A stretch of DNA of 42,320 nt from Desulfobacterales bacterium (GTDB lineage Bacteria; Desulfobacterota; Desulfobacteria; Desulfobacterales; SURF-7): positions 1 through 42,320 of the forward strand of contig JABHLN010000022.1 of assembly GCA_018693105.1 (NCBI GenBank), given 5' to 3'. A model generated the notes under the pieces. The model had not been told where the DNA came from. It searched no databases and was given only the letters and a program-made list of their open reading frames with translations. The stretch's first letter is position 1, and each line of letters starts with the position of its first letter. Shown one piece after another: positions 27,433 to 37,487 of the stretch. The translations under genes and the position numbers were made by a program.

Positions 27433-29301
27433 TTTTGCTGCAATAAATTTATCCAACTGTTTTCTGAAATAATCCTTCTTTGAAACAGCTTTCTCAAACG
27501 CCATTCTACCTGTTTCAATAGCCTTGTCGTACATTCCGTTTACATAGTATGCTTCCGAAAGTGTATCAAGAACCTGGGGTGAATTTTCAAGCCTTACAGC
27601 TTTTTCTGCATTGAGAACTGCCTCTTCAGGGTTGCGTAATTTTTCATCTTTGCATGTTGCATAAAGCCATGCAAGGTTATTTAATGCATAAAGGTTATCG
27701 GGATTAAGCATTATTGCTGACCGATAAGCTTCAATTGCTCTTTCATAATTTTCATCACTTATATATATATCACCAAGAAGACTGAAAAGACGTTCATCAC
27801 CTTCTCCCTTCTCAATTCTTTTTAATATTGTTTTTTTATAAATGAAACCTGACAGGTTACTTCCTTTTTCTCCAAAGTAAAGATTATAACCAGCAGCTCC
27901 CGCAAAAAGTACAATGAAAATATATATCGACATTATTTTTTTTATCTTTTTGTTATGCAGGGCAATCCATTTCTTGTCATTTTCACATTTTTCAAGATAA
28001 TTAATCCGTTCATTTATGCTGAAATGATGCCAGTTAGGTGTATCCGACGATAGGCCACTTACAGAAACTATTTTATGAAAAGTTGAAATAAGCGGTTTTG
28101 CATTATCCATTAGCCTATACACATAAATATCAGCCTGCCTTTCAAAATTACGCATATAATATCCGAAAACAAAACGGAAAAAAATTATGAAAAGCATAAC
28201 AATGACAATACAATCAAAAGCAGAAGTGATAGAAGCAATGTAGTTTTCTATGAACGAATCACTTATGTTCAGGTAATCAGAATAGATTAAGGATAAATAT
28301 AAAAGTTTTATGGGGGTGTAAACCAGATAAAGTAAAATCATGAAGCTTAAAATAAAAAAAATATAATAAAAAAGGTGACGTTTTTTAACATGACCTATTT
28401 CATGAGAAATGACAGCCCTTATCTCATCCGGTTCAAGGAATCTGAGCATGGCCGGGGTTACCATTATATATCTGAATTTCTTCACAAGTCCCATAACACC
28501 GGCAGTAATCATAGAACCACCAAACATTGGCCAGTATAGAATATCTGCAAACCCTACCCCGCTTTTTCGACATAATTTATCAATTATTTCACGGTCTGAG
28601 CCCTCTTCAATAGATCGGCACCCCCAGATAAATCTAATAATGGCCGGCCCCATTATTACTATTCCAAAAAGACAAACCATTGAATAAATAATCTGTCCCA
28701 TTTCACTTGAAATAAATAGTTTGACCATTTCAAAAGGCTGAACAGAAATTATATCATCCAATATAGAAAATATAAACCATGGAAGAAACACAGGAAACGG
28801 AAACAATATATTTGACAAAACATATGCCTTACGAGACATGTCAGTCATAAAAATTCTGTTATATGGCGTGTATGCACATGCCCATATTACTAAAAAATAA
28901 AGAATAAATATCCCAAGAAAAACAATACCCCGAATAGTGGAAATTCTATGAAAAAAGGAAATATTTTCAACGAGATTGATAAAATAAATATCAAAGAAGT
29001 AAAAAATAAGTGCCAGAAAAGCCAGCCTTGTTATCGAACTATTAATCCTTTTGTCTATATCAGTTAAAGATACTATACCAGAACCCTTCATATCTTCGCG
29101 TGTTGCAAACTTTTCAATATTTCTGAAAGATAAATATGTATATAAAATAAAGAGGAAAAGAAGAGTCAGATAAAACAATATGGATTCAATGGGGGAGAAA
29201 ATGTTTTCCTTCGAAGGCTGATAGGTTGCGAATATAAGTAAACCAACTGCAAAATATAAAAAATTGCTAAACATGTTACTCCCAAAAAAAAGTATGACCA
29301 A
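27415..29301 (-). CDS. M48-family membrane metallopeptidase with C-terminal TPR repeats
   Basis: Zn motif VISHEIGHVKKRH, multiple TM helices, TPR-like YERAIEAYRSAIMLNPDNLYALNNLAWLYA. Confidence 0.88.
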   Translation of the reverse strand: MVILFFGSNMFSNFLYFAVGLLIFATYQPSKENIFSPIESILFYLTLLFLFILYTYLSFRNIEKFATREDMKGSGIVSLTDIDKRINSSITRLAFLALIFYFFDIYFINLVENISFFHRISTIRGIVFLGIFILYFLVIWACAYTPYNRIFMTDMSRKAYVLSNILFPFPVFLPWFIFSILDDIISVQPFEMVKLFISSEMGQIIYSMVCLFGIVIMGPAIIRFIWGCRSIEEGSDREIIDKLCRKSGVGFADILYWPMFGGSMITAGVMGLVKKFRYIMVTPAMLRFLEPDEIRAVISHEIGHVKKRHLFYYIFFILSFMILLYLVYTPIKLLYLSLIYSDYLNISDSFIENYIASITSAFDCIVIVMLFIIFFRFVFGYYMRNFERQADIYVYRLMDNAKPLISTFHKIVSVSGLSSDTPNWHHFSINERINYLEKCENDKKWIALHNKKIKKIMSIYIFIVLFAGAAGYNLYFGEKGSNLSGFIYKKTILKRIEKGEGDERLFSLLGDIYISDENYERAIEAYRSAIMLNPDNLYALNNLAWLYATCKDEKLRNPEEAVLNAEKAVRLENSPQVLDTLSEAYYVNGMYDKAIETGRMAFEKAVSKKDYFRKQLDKFIAAKKNSRG

Positions 29302-29555
29302 TAACTGTAAAGTAATATAAACAGGAAATTATACCCCTTACAGAATTTATATCCCGAATCAGGATAATATAGGTCATACGCAAAAAACGGTCAAATTAAT
29401 CATTTCTTGACGGGCACCATCCCCATCTCAAAAATACAGATTGAGTTTAAGAACTAAGTGCCTAAAAATGAAAAGTACAGCATGCGGGTAGTAGTAAGCA
29501 TTATAATAGGGTGATAACACAGCAGTCAGACTATAGATGTTTTTTCCGAAAAGTT

Positions 29556-30083
29556 CTAACCTAAATACCTTTCCTTTTCACTATATATACAACCGCAGTA
29601 CTGCTGACGATAAAGACCAATGCGTTTTGATTCTTCAACACCCTCTTTCCATCCCTTACGGAAATCGGCATAATAAAAAGGTACACCTATTGACTTTCCT
29701 ATTGACTCTCCTAAAGACCTGAGCATTTCATGCTTCTGGAATTTACTATACAAAAGTGTTGTTGAAAAAAAGTCAAATTTACCTTTTTTTGCGTAAAGAG
29801 CTGTTGATTTCAGACGTTCTTCATAACACAGAAAACATCTATTTGATTCCCTGAATGCTATATTCTGCAGGAAACCTTCTATATCATACCCTTCCGGATA
29901 AATAACTTTAAGATCAATGATCCCGGAATATTTTTCAAGGGATTCCTGTCGCCTTAAACATTCAGTATAGGGATGGATGTTATTTCTGTAATAATACCCC
30001 ATGACATCCATCCCCTCGTTTCGAAGTAATTTAACCGGATAAATCGAACAAGGTGCACAACAAATATGTAGAAGAATTTTCAC
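29556..30083 (-). CDS. queH: Epoxyqueuosine reductase QueH
   Basis: [54 protein letters not shown]; short overlap with the upstream gene. Confidence 0.9.
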   Translation of the reverse strand: MKILLHICCAPCSIYPVKLLRNEGMDVMGYYYRNNIHPYTECLRRQESLEKYSGIIDLKVIYPEGYDIEGFLQNIAFRESNRCFLCYEERLKSTALYAKKGKFDFFSTTLLYSKFQKHEMLRSLGESIGKSIGVPFYYADFRKGWKEGVEESKRIGLYRQQYCGCIYSEKERYLG

Positions 30084-30763
30084 TTTCTTTTCCCAAAAAT
30101 TGCGGTTCCGATGCGAACAATTGTTGCACCTTCTTTTATTGCAACTTCAAAATCCCCTGTCATTCCCATTGATAATTCATCCATATATACATTTGATATG
30201 TTTTCAGATTTTATACTATCCCTTAATTCACGAAGCATTGAAAAATAAGGAGCAACCCTTTCGGGTTCATTATATAATGGAGGAATGGTCATCAGCCCAT
30301 CAATTCTGAGATTGGTAAAAACGGAGATCTTCTTTACAAGATCCAATGTTTCATCAGAAAGAGTACCGGATTTTGATGACTCCATACCAGTATTTACCTG
30401 TATCAGTATATCCTGAACCTTGCCTATTTTCACAGCCTCCCTGTTTATAATTGCCGCAAGTTTTAAAGAATCCACAGTATGGATAACATCAAAATATTTT
30501 ACCGCATATTTTGCCTTGTTTGACTGCAGATGTCCGATAAAATGCCATGAGACCGGATATGCCGAAAGCTCGGTTATTTTTTCACGTGATTCCTGAATAT
30601 AATTTTCACCAAAAATAACTGCTCCGGCATTTATGGCTTCCTTAACCTTTTCTATAGGCATAGTCTTGCTCACAGCCACAACTTTTATCTCTTCAGGATT
30701 TCGTCCACATGATAAAGCCGCATTAATAATCCGTTTTTTTATATCATTAAGTCTTTCTATCAA
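30080..30763 (-). CDS. YggS/PLPBP-family PLP homeostasis protein
   Basis: [78 protein letters not shown]. Confidence 0.94.
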   Translation of the reverse strand: MIERLNDIKKRIINAALSCGRNPEEIKVVAVSKTMPIEKVKEAINAGAVIFGENYIQESREKITELSAYPVSWHFIGHLQSNKAKYAVKYFDVIHTVDSLKLAAIINREAVKIGKVQDILIQVNTGMESSKSGTLSDETLDLVKKISVFTNLRIDGLMTIPPLYNEPERVAPYFSMLRELRDSIKSENISNVYMDELSMGMTGDFEVAIKEGATIVRIGTAIFGKRK

Positions 30764-30781
30764 TTAAATTTCCTTTGAGTT

Positions 30782-31405
30782 TTACTTATAGTTTTCCGAA
30801 TCAACATCCTCATTAATATTGATTACTTTTTCCTTAATAAGATGCTCAATGACCTCACATACAGGTAACCCGACTACATTTGTATACGACCCGGTAATAT
30901 TCTTTACAATAAAAGTACCGAGCCCCTGTATTGCGTAAGCACCTGCTTTGTCAAACGGTTCCCTGGTATGAATATACCATTCTATCTCCTCTTGGGAAAG
31001 TTTCTTGAATAAAACATCAGTTTTTACAAATTCTGAATAAAAATGTTTTTTATTCATACAGAAAATCGCAAAACCTGTATATACATGATGAACTTTACCG
31101 CTAAGGCTGTTTAACATACTCCTGGCATCATCAACAGAATCAGGTTTCCCCAATATTTCGCCGTTTATCAGCACTATCGTATCCGCACCAATAACCCACT
31201 TATCAGGATATTTTCCGGAAATGCCTCTGGCTTTTGCCTCAGCAAGAATTTTTACATAATCACTCGGGATCGTAACAGGTATTAAATCTTCGTCGACATC
31301 ACTGGGAATAATAGAAAATTTCAGACCTGCCTGCTTTAACAGGTATTCACGTCTTGGTGATTGAGACGCCAGAATTATTATAGGATCTTTATTTGAATTT
31401 TGCAT
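30782..31405 (-). CDS. maf: Maf-family nucleotide pyrophosphatase
   Basis: IILASQSPRREYLLKQAGLKFSIIPSDVDE, WVIGADTIVLINGEILGKP, GAYAIQGLGTFIVKNITGSYTNVVGLP. Confidence 0.94.
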   Translation of the reverse strand: MQNSNKDPIIILASQSPRREYLLKQAGLKFSIIPSDVDEDLIPVTIPSDYVKILAEAKARGISGKYPDKWVIGADTIVLINGEILGKPDSVDDARSMLNSLSGKVHHVYTGFAIFCMNKKHFYSEFVKTDVLFKKLSQEEIEWYIHTREPFDKAGAYAIQGLGTFIVKNITGSYTNVVGLPVCEVIEHLIKEKVININEDVDSENYK

Positions 31406-31533
31406 GGCGAATCCATATCAAATGGGCTGGGGTTTTACAAGAAACAAGAAAGAAAAAAGCCCAAACGCTTATAAATCATCGTTCATACTATTGACAATTT
31501 TTTAAATAAAATGTAGAAAATACTTCTGTAAAC

Positions 31534-31621
31534 GCCTGGGTGGCGGAAATGGTAGACGCAAGGGACTTAAAATCCCTCGGAGATATTCTCCGTGCCGGTT
31601 CGATTCCGGCCCTAGGTACCA
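31534..31621 (+). tRNA. tRNA-Leu (anticodon UAA), CCA encoded
   Basis: GCCTGGGTGGCGGAAATGGTAGACGC, anticodon arm AGGGA-CTTAAAA-TCCCT, long class II variable arm, T-arm GCCGG-TTCGATT-CCGGC, acceptor CCTAGGT-A-CCA. Confidence 0.95.
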
Positions 31622-31630
31622 TATGAAATC

Positions 31631-31666
31631 AAGGGGTTGTGCTTAAAAGCATAACCCCCTTTTTTC
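31631..31666 (+). terminator. Rho-independent terminator after tRNA-Leu
   Basis: GGGGTTGTGCTTAAAAGCATAACCCCC followed by TTTTTT. Confidence 0.85.
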
Positions 31667-32075
31667 ATGTATTAAAAAACAATATACTACACAAAATATA
31701 TAAGTCTTCAGTAAAAAAACGAGTTTGTTTCAATTTATACATCTTGCCACATCACGAAAAAGAGAAATCAACCAGATCCTCAACAGTATACATTTGAAAA
31801 GTTTCGTGGTTTAACATTTTCGCAATTTTAGTTTGACAATATGTTATTAATACAATATTAATAAAACTATTCTACCTTTATCTCAGATAAAATAAATCTA
31901 TTTCTTATGATATTTGATCTTAATTACGATATATAAATTTATAAACGCCATATAATCATACTAAATAAAACCTTTAAACGGCATATAGTCTATTAACGGG
32001 GAAATACAGCCATCGCATGGTGAGATATACCAAAAGAAAATTCTCCTGCCTTACAACTTATAATAAAGTCAAGCT

Positions 32076-32095
32076 ATACAATGAGTAAATTGTAT
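32076..32095. promoter_or_regulatory. Inverted repeat ATACAAT-N6-ATTGTAT just upstream of the 32114 CDS (possible operator)
   Basis: Perfect 7-bp arms read directly; ends 18 bp before the ATG. Confidence 0.35.
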
Positions 32096-32113
32096 TATTC
32101 TCCTGGAGATTAA

Positions 32114-32659
32114 ATGAAGAAATACAACTACAAAAATCAGATAAATCCTTTCCATATAAAGGATTACAAATACTACAAGAAACCTAAAAAAATATCAGTC
32201 GATGAAAGAGCAGGAAGACATAATTCTGTCCAGAACCGGAGTTCAGCAAAGATTCAAGAGGGGCTTACGCTTTTAATAAAGGAATTCATCACTGAATCTA
32301 TAGAGAACCAGAAACAGCTGGCTAAAGCTCAAGAACTCAGGGCAAATGCACAAAAACGTATGATTGAGGTAAAAGAAACATTCTTAACATTTATTAATAA
32401 TTATCTGGAAAACTTCAACGATCCTCAACCAATATCGCTTGCGATAAAAGGAAAAAGAATAGAAAATAAATCAAAATATGAAAAAAATGAAATCGTTTAT
32501 GAAATTATTGGGGAAATGAGAGAACTGAACATGACATATAAGGAAATTGCTGAATACCTTGAAAAGGAAAAAGTCCCCACCCTTTCAGGTAATGGCAAAT
32601 GGCACGCACAGTCAATTTGCAGGTTCTACCAGGAGTTTACTTACAAAGATACTTACTAA
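32114..32659 (+). CDS. Hypothetical protein with C-terminal helix-turn-helix resembling the serine-recombinase 'Recombinase' domain motif
   Basis: IGEMRELNMTYKEIAEYLEKEKVPTLSGNGKWHAQSICRFYQ resembles the IA..LN..GIPT..G.GKWHA.TV.RI pattern; no resolvase catalytic domain. RBS-like tctcctggag upstream. Confidence 0.6.
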   Translation: MKKYNYKNQINPFHIKDYKYYKKPKKISVDERAGRHNSVQNRSSAKIQEGLTLLIKEFITESIENQKQLAKAQELRANAQKRMIEVKETFLTFINNYLENFNDPQPISLAIKGKRIENKSKYEKNEIVYEIIGEMRELNMTYKEIAEYLEKEKVPTLSGNGKWHAQSICRFYQEFTYKDTY

Positions 32660-32728
32660 CTCATGATAAAACTGTTAAAATTATTTTTACTATAATCATG
32701 TATACTATAAAAGTATTTGCTTTTTTAG

Positions 32729-33400
32729 TTAATTCTCTAAAATTTCCTGCTCTACGTCATGATCAAAATCAGCCTCATTTGAAGTTAAATCCAGAGAATA
32801 TAGTTTCTTAAAGTCTTCTTCCATTTTCTCTAATGGAACGTCCTGATACTCTCCACGATGCCTTATATATTCCATATGTTTCTTGCCATCAAGATCAAAC
32901 GGATGATAAATTGAGTCTCTTAGCCCGTCAAAATCAAGTGTTTTTAATCTAAACTTCTCACAAAGCTCTATGTTGAATGCAGGTGTTGCCTTAACCCAAA
33001 TCTTATTCAAATATATTGAAGTATACCCGTGCCAATAAAATACATCATCTGTCATTTGTTTTCGCATTCTTTCCGTTGTGAGATGATTACGCACATCGGC
33101 AAACCCCAGGCGGGAAGGTATTCCAATTGCTCTGCAGCAACTAGCAAGAAGGATGGCTTTAGATACACACCAGCCATGTCCATCCTGCAATGTAGTACTG
33201 GATTTAAGTCCTTCAGCAGATAAATTATATTTATAAGGGTCATAGCGAATACTGTCTCGAACAGCATAATAAAGACTTATTGATTGTTCTATATGGTCGG
33301 TTGTCGAACCTGCATTTTCTTGAGCAAATTTCAAAACAATGGAGTTGTCTGAATCTATAATCAATGTTGGTTGTGTATATTGCATCATATCAGAACTCAT
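32729..33400 (-). CDS. Transglutaminase-like domain protein
   Basis: LKSSTTLQDGHGWCVSKAILLASCCRAIGIPSRLGFADVRNHL (Cys), YWHGYTSIYLNKIWVKATPAFN (His/Asp-like). Confidence 0.88.
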   Translation of the reverse strand: MSSDMMQYTQPTLIIDSDNSIVLKFAQENAGSTTDHIEQSISLYYAVRDSIRYDPYKYNLSAEGLKSSTTLQDGHGWCVSKAILLASCCRAIGIPSRLGFADVRNHLTTERMRKQMTDDVFYWHGYTSIYLNKIWVKATPAFNIELCEKFRLKTLDFDGLRDSIYHPFDLDGKKHMEYIRHRGEYQDVPLEKMEEDFKKLYSLDLTSNEADFDHDVEQEILEN

Positions 33401-33594
33401 TATGTTTCCCCTTCCCCCAATTGACCTGAATAATATTTATCGACACTAATATTTCTATTATATTATAGATCTTATCGATTTCACTATTTATTTTTTTAAA
33501 TGGCAATTTTTAAGATAGAATATACATTTTTTAATAATTCCCACTCAATATAAAAATTATTTTTACATTAACAAAAAATTCAATGATTCAATTA

Positions 33595-33748
33595 TGATAA
33601 TCTCGTAAAAAATACAACTGATGGCTAAGTATAAATCTTCATATACAAGGCATAGTTATTGATCTGGAGTGAAGGCATACATGTAATATGTCGAATTTCT
33701 GATCAATCGCTATAACGCAGTAGATGGAGACTTTTTAAGACGCCATCA
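33595..33748 (+). repeat. Palindromic repeat element, copy 3, flanked by 11-bp direct repeats TCAATTATGAT (33588-33598, 33746-33756)
   Basis: TGATAATCTCGTAAAAAAT ... GAAGGCATACATGTAATATGTCGAA ... CGCTATAACGCAGTAGATGGAGACTTTTTAAGACGCCATCA. Confidence 0.9.
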
Positions 33749-34138
33749 ATTATGATGGTATATGATACATTTATTACAGAGCTTCTTCCTGATTATAGGA
33801 TATCAATCTTAAGTTATATAAAGTCAATGCCAATATAGTTTAAATATCTTAGCACGGTCAATATATTTCAATGTCCATAAGGGTTAAATAAAATTTAACT
33901 ACAAAATCTAATTTCAAATGGACAAGTAATGTTTATACGATATTTAAAAAAACCTATTCATAATAATTTTTTCATTATCAGCTTGATTTTTCCATATAAT
34001 ATGATAAAGGTTTATAAATTAATAAGGACCAGCCGTATTTGGCGGTTCAGTTTCGTTCTGAAGGAAAGATTTATTTGTCAAAGTGACAACCTACAGTTTG
34101 GAACTATGAGAATTTTTTTCGAAAAGGAGGATGTCACA

Positions 34139-34339
34139 ATGGCTGACGGAATTGTAAAATGGTTTAATAGTAGTAAAGGTTATGGGTTTATTGAACAAGA
34201 AGATGGTCCGGATGTATTCGTTCATCATTCAGGAATCAATGCAAGCGGTTTCAAATCTCTTGAAGAAGGCGACCGTGTAACATTTGACATCGAACAGGGA
34301 CCAAAAGGTCCGGCTGCAGTTAATGTCACTGTGACTTAG
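34139..34339 (+). CDS. Cold-shock domain protein (CspA family)
   Basis: 66 aa [69 protein letters not shown] aaaaggagg; start set downstream of the ORF-track start. Confidence 0.96.
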   Translation: MADGIVKWFNSSKGYGFIEQEDGPDVFVHHSGINASGFKSLEEGDRVTFDIEQGPKGPAAVNVTVT

Positions 34340-34362
34340 TTTATCATCTGATTTAAAAAAAA

Positions 34363-34410
34363 GGGCATTCCTTCGAATTTAAAAAAAGAGGAATGCCCTT
34401 TTATTTTTTT
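34363..34410 (+). terminator. Rho-independent terminator after the csp gene
   Basis: GGGCATTCCTT ... GAGGAATGCCC followed by TTTTATTTTTTT. Confidence 0.88.
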
Positions 34411-34562
34411 AAGTGTTTATTGAATTTAAACCTTCATCTTCACCGCTATTTATTTTTCATATAATACACTTCAGACTTCATCCACTTAACTGTATATACC
34501 GTTATTTTTTTTGGTCGTAATTTTTAATTAAACAACAAAATTAATATAAGCTTTATCACTTT

Positions 34563-34889
34563 ATGGAGGAGCTCATGCTTCAAAGATACGATATAGTAAT
34601 AGAAAGAGAAAACAATAGCCTGTCAATTGATGAATTTGCAGCACTTGGTAGAACATCAAGAAAAAACGAAAACACCGATCCTCTTAAAGAAGAATTTGTT
34701 TTTATTCAAAAAGTTATCTATGACGGTGATAAAATTCAAGCAGCTATTAATGAAGGAACAGATAGTTTAATTTCGGAACTTAGATCCGACGATTTTTTCC
34801 CAATTCGTCCATGCGCGGAACTTATTGCCAAAAAAGTGACCGATTTATTAGGTGACAAATCAGTAAATTCTTCTGAACTCTTTTTTTAA
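34563..34889 (+). CDS. Hypothetical protein (108 aa)
   Basis: Good RBS (tggaggagctc near start), full ORF; no family recognised. Confidence 0.5.
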   Translation: MEELMLQRYDIVIERENNSLSIDEFAALGRTSRKNENTDPLKEEFVFIQKVIYDGDKIQAAINEGTDSLISELRSDDFFPIRPCAELIAKKVTDLLGDKSVNSSELFF

Positions 34890-34944
34890 ATTTCAACCCT
34901 TCCATACTACGGATGATTATTATAACCAATCTCAAATAATTCAT

Positions 34945-35237
34945 CTATAGCCCTATAGTTGTGTTCTCTTCCGTTCCAAAAGGTTCAATGCTAAGAGTAT
35001 AATACGCTTTGTTATCGTCAGATGCCTTGTCCGCAAATCCAATCTGTATTTTTGAGATAGTTTGTGTAAAATTTTTAAAAATATTGAGACTTTGCCAACT
35101 TCAGTTTTTAAATATCTCCCTGCTCTTACAACATATATCCTGATAAACTGATTATGATTATGATACATAATAAAAGGGACTAATGATTCATTTGTTATCT
35201 TGACATCCACCCTTTTTTGATTATACATATTTACCAA
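34945..35237 (-). CDS. Small gene split across two frames (frameshifted gene or -1 frameshift candidate)
   Basis: Frame A (34953-35237) MYNQKRVDVKITNESLVPFIMYHNHNQFIRIYVVRAGRYLKTEVGKVSIF; -1 frame continues NFTQTISKIQIGFADKASDDNKAYYTLSIEPFGTEENTTIGL* to 34945; frames meet at T TTA AAA (35073-35079, minus strand). Confidence 0.5.
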
Positions 35238-35348
35238 ATAAATTAGTTTTTACTTAAAAACTTCTGTAGCTTCCCTTTTTCTTTTCACTTGCCGTTGATT
35301 TTTACGGCATAAGCGGTATTTTTTTTATTCTATTTAAGGAGAATCGCC

Positions 35349-37436
35349 ATGAAACCAGTTAAAGAAAGTGATCAAGACTATAACCTTAATGTTATTCCTG
35401 AATTTCCCATTAAAATCCAAGATATAAAAATCGATGGTGAAGCAGGTACCAAAACCGGAACAACATCAAAACCGGGTAATGCGGATTTGTTAAAAACCAT
35501 GCATATTATCCGCTTTTTTGAGCTGCACCTGTCAGAGGCGATTTTAACAGGCGTTCTTCCTACTTTTGCCATTCATCTTTCAATTGGCCAGGAAGCAGTT
35601 GCCACCGGTGTATGTATGAACCTTAGAAACACGGATTATCTCAATACAACTCACAGGGGTCATGGCCATATTATTGCAAAAGGTGCGGATCTGAATAGGA
35701 TGATGGCAGAAATTTATGGTAGAAAAGATGGCCAATGCATGGGGCGGGGAGGATCAATGCACGTGACTGATGGCAACCGCGGGATTCTGGGTGCCAACGG
35801 GATAGTTGGTGCAGGATACCTTCTTGCAATGGGTGCCGGATATACTATTAAAAATAAAGGAAGAGATGATGTTTCGGTTGTTATTGCAGGGGATGGCTCT
35901 GTAAACCAGGGCATGTTCCATGAATCAATGAACATGATCTCACTGTTTGATCTGCCTGTTCTTATTGTAGTGGAAAACAATCTTTATGGAGAATTTACTC
36001 CTATAGATAAGCATTCTGCAGTAACAGAAATGTACAAACGAGCACAAGCATATGGAATTGAATCATGCAGGCTTAACGGAAATGATGTAAAAGAAGTATT
36101 TACCGAAACAGGAAAAATAATTGAAAAAATCCGCACTGACAGCAAACCGCGCTTGGTGGAGCTTATGACCTATCGCTGGCATGGCCATATGGAAGGTGAT
36201 GGTGAATTATACCGAACGGAAGAAGAAAAGGAAAGATACAAGAAAGAAGATCCGATATTGCGAATTGAAAATCAGATGCTGCAGGACAAAGAGCTAAACC
36301 AAGAAGAAATTCAAAAGATAAAATCTGATGCTGAAAAACAGGTAAAAGATGCGATTGCTTTTGCAGAGCAGTCTGAAGAACCAAAACCATCAGAACTCTT
36401 ATCAAATTCATATTCCCCGGAACAGGAATTTATTTTTCAGGGCGAAATTTCAATACCTGATAAACAAACAAAAGAAATTACCACTTCAGAAGCAATCAGG
36501 GAAGCCATTTTAGAGGAAATGGAACGTGATGAGAATGTTTTTTTGTGGGGAGAGGATGTAACTCTCGGAGGGTATTTCAATGTTACTGACGGCCTGGTTG
36601 ACCAATTCGGTAAAAATCGAATCATTGATACACCGATTAGTGAAAACGCCATTATCGGTGGTGCTGTAGGTGCAGCCATGACAGGGATGCGGCCTGTTGC
36701 GGAAATTCTTTTTTCCGATTTTTTAACATGCTGTATGGATCCAATTATGAATCAGGCCGCAAAACTAAGGTACATGACAGGAGGACAGGTTTCTATTCCA
36801 TTAACAATAAGAACTCCTGCGGGAAGCGCTTTCGGAATGGCTGCCCAGCATTCACAATCAATTGAAAGAATGTTTGCAGGCATACCGGGGCTCATAGTAG
36901 CTGCCCCTTCAGATGCTGCCACAGCCAAAGGGTTACTGAAAACTGCCATTCGCTCCAACAACCCTGTTCTCTTTTTTGAACACAAACTTCTTTATTTGGA
37001 AACAGCGATGGTTCCTGTTGAAGAGTACACACTTCCTCTGGGGAAAGCCAGAGTGTTAAAAACCGGTAAAGATGTCACAATCGTTACACATCTTTTTGGA
37101 GTTGGTGTTGCACGTGAAGTTGCTAACATTCTTGAAGCATCCGGTATCAGTGCCGAAGTAATTGACCTTATCACTCTTTATCCCATGGACACGGAAACAA
37201 TTCTCAAATCAGTTGCAAAAACAGGCCGCCTTGTCACAATTGAAGAAGGACACGCAACACTGGGTATAGGCTCAGAAGTTATAACACGTATAGTTACTGC
37301 CGGGTTTAACCTTCTAAAATCTGCTCCATTACGTATAGCAGCACAGGAATGCCCGATTCCATATGCAAAAGACCTTGAAAACTCAATGATGCCAGGTCCT
37401 GAGGAAATTGCTGAAAAAATCAAAAAACTTACTTGA
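35349..37436 (+). CDS. 2-oxoacid / acetoin-type dehydrogenase E1, alpha and beta subunits fused in one polypeptide
   Basis: Alpha: THRGHGHIIAKG, MGRGGSMH, VIAGDGSVNQGMFHESMNMISLFDLPVLIVVENN; beta from about residue 375: TTSEAIREAILEEMERDENVFLWGEDV, DTPISENAIIGGAVGAAMTGMRPVAEILFSDF. Confidence 0.93.
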   Translation: MKPVKESDQDYNLNVIPEFPIKIQDIKIDGEAGTKTGTTSKPGNADLLKTMHIIRFFELHLSEAILTGVLPTFAIHLSIGQEAVATGVCMNLRNTDYLNTTHRGHGHIIAKGADLNRMMAEIYGRKDGQCMGRGGSMHVTDGNRGILGANGIVGAGYLLAMGAGYTIKNKGRDDVSVVIAGDGSVNQGMFHESMNMISLFDLPVLIVVENNLYGEFTPIDKHSAVTEMYKRAQAYGIESCRLNGNDVKEVFTETGKIIEKIRTDSKPRLVELMTYRWHGHMEGDGELYRTEEEKERYKKEDPILRIENQMLQDKELNQEEIQKIKSDAEKQVKDAIAFAEQSEEPKPSELLSNSYSPEQEFIFQGEISIPDKQTKEITTSEAIREAILEEMERDENVFLWGEDVTLGGYFNVTDGLVDQFGKNRIIDTPISENAIIGGAVGAAMTGMRPVAEILFSDFLTCCMDPIMNQAAKLRYMTGGQVSIPLTIRTPAGSAFGMAAQHSQSIERMFAGIPGLIVAAPSDAATAKGLLKTAIRSNNPVLFFEHKLLYLETAMVPVEEYTLPLGKARVLKTGKDVTIVTHLFGVGVAREVANILEASGISAEVIDLITLYPMDTETILKSVAKTGRLVTIEEGHATLGIGSEVITRIVTAGFNLLKSAPLRIAAQECPIPYAKDLENSMMPGPEEIAEKIKKLT

Positions 37437-37487
37437 GCCTGTAATGTGAACATTTAGATTTCCACAACATAATTAAAGGGGATTAGA

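Noticed and set aside
29401-29536. Another copy of the palindromic element between the M48 gene and queH
   Set aside because: Some resemblance (cagcatgcgggtagtagtaagcatt) but no matching ends or paired arms could be established.
31621-32113. Integrated element at tRNA-Leu
   Set aside because: No integrase and no obvious duplicated tRNA 3' end in the window; tRNA is followed by a normal terminator.
32599-32811. Plus-strand ORF 70 aa overlapping the 32114 CDS and the transglutaminase gene
   Set aside because: Overlaps two better-supported CDSs in other frames; no RBS or homology signal.
33929-34138. Long N-terminal extension of the cold-shock ORF in the track
   Set aside because: Conserved Csp starts at MADGIVKWF with AAGGAGG directly upstream; the extension is in-frame 5' UTR.
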